Notes under the pieces: model-generated
The model's database searches: none
What the model was told of the DNA's origin: nothing
The model's input: the letters and a program-made list of their open reading frames with translations, nothing else
Shown here: piece by piece, positions 5,514 to 8,175 of the stretch
How the letters are laid out: each line of letters starts with the position of its first letter
Position numbering within the stretch: position 1 is the stretch's first letter
Assembly: GCA_027066695.1 (NCBI GenBank)
Contig: JAMONE010000176.1
Coordinates: 1 to 8,175 of the forward strand
Direction of reading: 5' to 3'
Source: Micavibrio sp.
GTDB taxonomy: Bacteria; Pseudomonadota; Alphaproteobacteria; Micavibrionales; Micavibrionaceae
DNA length: 8,175 nucleotides
Program-made: the position numbers and the translations under genes

Positions 5514-6404
5514 CTATAAACTTGTAGCTGCCTTATAGTCTTGAACCTTACCTAATTTTGTCCGAACAATTAACCGCCCTTGGTAACGTGCGTCAATCAC
5601 TGTTATAGCATTTTCACCAAGAATATCATCCTGCTTATGACGCAACGCCACATTACGCAACGCTAAGCCCATATCATTTGCAGGTAATTTTATAATTTTG
5701 CCATCACGCATATATAAGTTCCAACGCCTATTATCGAGCAACTCGGCATTATCAATCAAAGCTTTAAGGGACTCCTCGGCATCAATAATAGCAATGAGAT
5801 CACTCGTTTTTAATGGTGCGCCCTTACCCCGTATCATCAATAAATTTTTGAAGTTTTCAAGATTTGACTTTGTTATAACAGCGCCATCAGAATCAATCAA
5901 AGATAAGCCATCTGCACTTTGCCACAAAGCCATGGGGCGGCGTTCCTCCAGCTTTAAATATATGCTATCAGGCAAGCGACGCTCAACACGTACGGATTTA
6001 ACCCAGCCCATTTTCTCGATTTGAGTTTTAGCTTCCTTAGGTTTAAACGAGAAAATAGGATCGCCCTTCCCAACATTTATTAAGGCAAGCAGCATATCGG
6101 GATCGCTATTTTCGCGCCCTTCAACCAAAATATTATTTATAACAAAACCTGATTTTGCAAGAACAGATATAGACGTTTCCTTCGCCCAGCTAGATGCGCT
6201 CATGTCGGCATCACTAAGGAAAAACCAAACCGCCCCCCATGAGCCAACAGCAACAACAAACACAGCCAAACCAAGTCTTTTCGCCCATATAAAAAAGCCC
6301 TCATATCTTTTAGGCTGACGTTTCTTTTTTAAAGTTGATCTGCGCGTGCCTATCTTTGCCTTAGCTTTAGATTTAGCTTTAACTGATTTTTTCTTTGCCG
6401 CCAT
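5514..6404 (-). CDS. ftsQ: Cell division protein FtsQ, POTRA-domain divisome protein
   Basis: FtsQ is a bitopic inner-membrane protein that links early cytoplasmic and late periplasmic divisome parts, acting with FtsB and FtsL. The 296-residue product has a strongly basic cytoplasmic tail (1-43, many Lys and Arg), one membrane span at about 44-63, a POTRA domain at about 87-156 (from FVINNILVEG to LEERRP) and a periplasmic beta domain. RRWNLYMRDGKIIKLP, in the C-terminal half, matches the typical FtsQ beta region. The start is set by AGAGGGG about 10 bases upstream, which lies inside the last codons of ddl; the intergenic gap is only six bases. Position between ddl and ftsA is the standard dcw order and confirms the call, since FtsQ diverges quickly in sequence. 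The Lys/Ala-rich tail (4-17) is low-complexity. Confidence 0.95.
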   Translation of the reverse strand: MAAKKKSVKAKSKAKAKIGTRRSTLKKKRQPKRYEGFFIWAKRLGLAVFVVAVGSWGAVWFFLSDADMSASSWAKETSISVLAKSGFVINNILVEGRENSDPDMLLALINVGKGDPIFSFKPKEAKTQIEKMGWVKSVRVERRLPDSIYLKLEERRPMALWQSADGLSLIDSDGAVITKSNLENFKNLLMIRGKGAPLKTSDLIAIIDAEESLKALIDNAELLDNRRWNLYMRDGKIIKLPANDMGLALRNVALRHKQDDILGENAITVIDARYQGRLIVRTKLGKVQDYKAATSL

Positions 6405-6410
6405 GCTCGC

Positions 6411-7655
6411 TCAACCCCTCTTCAACAAACGAGCATCCGCAGGTACGGGGTCATAAGGCAAGGCATGCGCCGCATTTTCAGTAAAGGCTTCATTAATCAT
6501 CATAGTTAAAAGATCAGTGAATAAAACAGCCTCATCCTTGGCGGCTTCCCATAGGAAATAACCGAATGACCCTGGGCAAGGGTTAACCTCATTCATCCAA
6601 ATTTCACCGCTTTTGGAATTACCAATAAAATCAATACGCGGCGCGCCGCTGCCATCAATTGCATCAAACATAAGCACTGCCCATTTGCGAATATTACCCT
6701 CCATGTCTTTGGGGATATCGGGGTTAATATCACGGGTTAAAGACAGCATACCCTCGCTTACAGGCTCTTTAGCGCCTGATAATTTACTGCCGCTTTTATT
6801 ATCGCCGCCAGACATATATTTTTGTTTGAAATCCAAAAGCTCGTCATTTGTTTTCGGGCGTTCAATTGCCGAAGTGTTTACAGCTCCGCTAACCTTGGAA
6901 ACCGCGACATTATATTCCACGAGATTTTTGACAAAAGGCTCTGCAATGGCTACGTCGTCATATTCAAACACAGCAGGAAGACAGGCTTTTGCCTCGCCAG
7001 CATTATTAACTTTTGCCACGCCGATAGAGCTTCCTAGATGCGCGGGCTTTATAATACAAGGATAGCCTAAAGGCTTGAGCAGCTCTTCCAGTTTTTCCTC
7101 GGCAATTAAATATCCTTGGCTCGGGCGTTTAATAACGGCGAATGGCAGCACTGGAATATCAAGAGCTTGCAGTAAATACTTGCTTGTAACTTTATCCATT
7201 AAAATAGCGCAAGCCTTTGTGCGCATCCCCGTATAAGGAACATTCGCAAGGTCAAAAAGCCCCTGAACGCTGCCGTCCTCGCTGAAAAGTCCGTGAAAAG
7301 CAGGAATGGCTACATCAAATTCGATAGGCTTAACGCATCCGAAAAATGGAGTTTTCTTTGGTAATAAAACGCCGCCGCGATCCGCTTTTACGTCCAATGT
7401 AACTTCCGTAACGTTTTTCAAATTCTGCTCACTAAGTAAAAAATTCTCGCGCTTACGCAAAACATCACCAACATACCACGCACCATTTGGCGCAATATAA
7501 ACGGGAAAGGCATCGAATAATGTTAGGTCAATTGCTTGCAAAGCCTGCAAGCCTGTAATAACACTTACATCATGTTCAGGGGTACGCCCGCCAAAAAACA
7601 CGGCTACTCTTTTTTTATTTATATTACCATTATTTGAAGTTTTAATTTGAGACAT
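6411..7655 (-). CDS. ddl: D-alanine--D-alanine ligase, long divergent form (ATP-grasp)
   Basis: Ddl joins two D-alanines with ATP in the cytoplasm to give the dipeptide used by MurF. Motifs in order: GGRTPEHDVS (22-31, with the substrate-side Glu27), HGLFSEDGSVQG (121-132), MDKVTSK (153-159), IIKPAHLGSSIGV (200-212, with the loop Ser), DFKQKYMS (274-281, omega-loop Tyr279), and RIDF plus NEVNPCPG (339-342, 354-361) carrying the Mg ligands. At 414 residues it is about 100 longer than E. coli DdlB (306), with an insert after the omega loop (about 281-312) and other insertions. The usual GRE motif is replaced by LVEYNV, and NPCPGSFGYFLWE replaces the usual NTxPGxTxxS, so the Ser contacting the second D-Ala is lost. 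This resembles a Ddl-like subfamily whose members carry PGSxxFYLWE. Position next to ftsQ favours a true Ddl, but second-substrate choice is uncertain. No strong ribosome binding site is seen before ATG 7655 and no better start is available. Confidence 0.88.
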   Translation of the reverse strand: MSQIKTSNNGNINKKRVAVFFGGRTPEHDVSVITGLQALQAIDLTLFDAFPVYIAPNGAWYVGDVLRKRENFLLSEQNLKNVTEVTLDVKADRGGVLLPKKTPFFGCVKPIEFDVAIPAFHGLFSEDGSVQGLFDLANVPYTGMRTKACAILMDKVTSKYLLQALDIPVLPFAVIKRPSQGYLIAEEKLEELLKPLGYPCIIKPAHLGSSIGVAKVNNAGEAKACLPAVFEYDDVAIAEPFVKNLVEYNVAVSKVSGAVNTSAIERPKTNDELLDFKQKYMSGGDNKSGSKLSGAKEPVSEGMLSLTRDINPDIPKDMEGNIRKWAVLMFDAIDGSGAPRIDFIGNSKSGEIWMNEVNPCPGSFGYFLWEAAKDEAVLFTDLLTMMINEAFTENAAHALPYDPVPADARLLKRG

Positions 7656-7671
7656 GAGCCGATCATCGTAT

Positions 7672-7689
7672 AAATAGTTTAGACTATTT
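7672..7689. promoter_or_regulatory. Palindrome in the divergent ddl / hydrolase intergenic region
   Basis: AAATAGT (7672-7678) and ACTATTT (7683-7689) are perfect 7-bp inverted repeats around a four-base centre. They occupy the middle of the 61-base gap between two divergent start codons (7656-7716), where both promoters must lie. TAGAAT at 7690-7695 is a possible plus-strand -10 abutting the palindrome, without a good -35. An operator is plausible; the arms are AT-rich, so chance cannot be excluded. Confidence 0.35.
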
Positions 7690-7716
7690 TAGAATGCTAG
7701 TTTAAAGGAAAGCAAA

Positions 7717-8175
7717 GTGCAAGAGTTCCATTTTAAAGAAATAAACAAAGATGGAACGCCCATTATAATATGGGCGCATGGCTGGGGACATTCACATGCA
7801 AATTGGCTGCCCTTAATAACGCCCCTTAAAAATATGGCGCGGCATATCACAATTGATTTACATGGCTTTGGCGCAACGCCTCCCCCGCCTGATGATTGGG
7901 GAACAAAGGATTATGCTGATAATATTGCTGCGTGGTTAAAAGAAAATAACTTCCCGCCTGTTATATGGGTAGGGCATTCTTTTGGCTGTCGTGTTGGTTT
8001 GCAAATTGCAGCTAAACATCCCCAAGCCATAAGCTCTATGTGCCTTATTTCAGGAGCAGGGTTAAAGCGCAAACGCCCGATGCATAAGCAAATATATTTT
8101 TACTTACGAATCAAAATATTCAAGCTATTAAGGAAAATCACCCCCGCAGGGTCATTTAAAGACAAACTTATGAAC
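7717..8175 (+). CDS. Alpha/beta hydrolase fold protein (partial, N-terminal part, GTG start)
   Basis: An open frame runs from GTG at 7717 to the right edge, 153 codons with no stop; the C-terminus is outside the window. GTG is chosen because AAAGGA (7704-7709) stands seven bases before it and there is no in-frame ATG upstream. The first alpha/beta-hydrolase landmarks are clear: the oxyanion-hole motif HGWG (residues 21-24) after the strand PIIIWA, DLHGFGATP (47-55), and the nucleophile elbow GHSFG (86-90) with Ser88. The expected acid and histidine of the triad would be beyond the edge. Substrate is unknown; the family includes esterases, lipases and peptidases. A basic segment (KRKRPMHK, then LRIKIFKLLRK) follows at about 120-142, where the cap region usually begins. 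It diverges from ddl, so it is not part of the dcw operon though it may share regulation. Confidence 0.9.
   Translation, partial: MQEFHFKEINKDGTPIIIWAHGWGHSHANWLPLITPLKNMARHITIDLHGFGATPPPPDDWGTKDYADNIAAWLKENNFPPVIWVGHSFGCRVGLQIAAKHPQAISSMCLISGAGLKRKRPMHKQIYFYLRIKIFKLLRKITPAGSFKDKLMN

Overview
The window looks like chromosomal DNA from a moderately AT-rich alphaproteobacterium. The end of the division and cell wall (dcw) cluster runs on the minus strand in the alphaproteobacterial order ddl-ftsQ-ftsA-ftsZ, with lpxC further on. FtsZ also has the very long C-terminal linker and the LDIPAFLRRQAN-type tail common in that class. Genus cannot be told from the sequence alone.

Layout in the direction of minus-strand transcription, right to left: ddl (7655-6411), ftsQ (6404-5514) and ftsA (5504-4230) are packed with gaps of 6 and 9 bases and are almost certainly one operon. 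A 262-base gap separates ftsA from ftsZ (3967-2207). It holds an inverted pair of DnaA-box-like 9-mers, one a perfect TTATCCACA, plus two weaker matches and one GANTC site. A stem-loop terminator follows ftsZ. Next come two genes not normally part of this cluster: a CDF-family metal efflux transporter (2107-1223) and a small secreted Cys/Lys-rich protein (1138-857) that ends at a good terminator. Last is lpxC (599 to beyond the left edge), with its own sigma70-like promoter, a tandem 10-bp repeat just upstream of the -35, and a nested palindrome further upstream. On the plus strand a partial alpha/beta hydrolase with a GTG start (7717 to beyond the right edge) diverges from ddl over a 61-base gap that holds a palindrome.

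The core genes form one functional block. Ddl makes the peptidoglycan dipeptide. FtsQ, FtsA and FtsZ build the division ring and divisome. LpxC commits UDP-acyl-GlcNAc to lipid A. The transporter plus Cys-rich protein look like a metal-handling pair inserted between ftsZ and lpxC, and they are the most novel-looking content. No tRNA, rRNA, CRISPR array, transposase or phage gene was seen. lpxC and the hydrolase are cut by the window edges.
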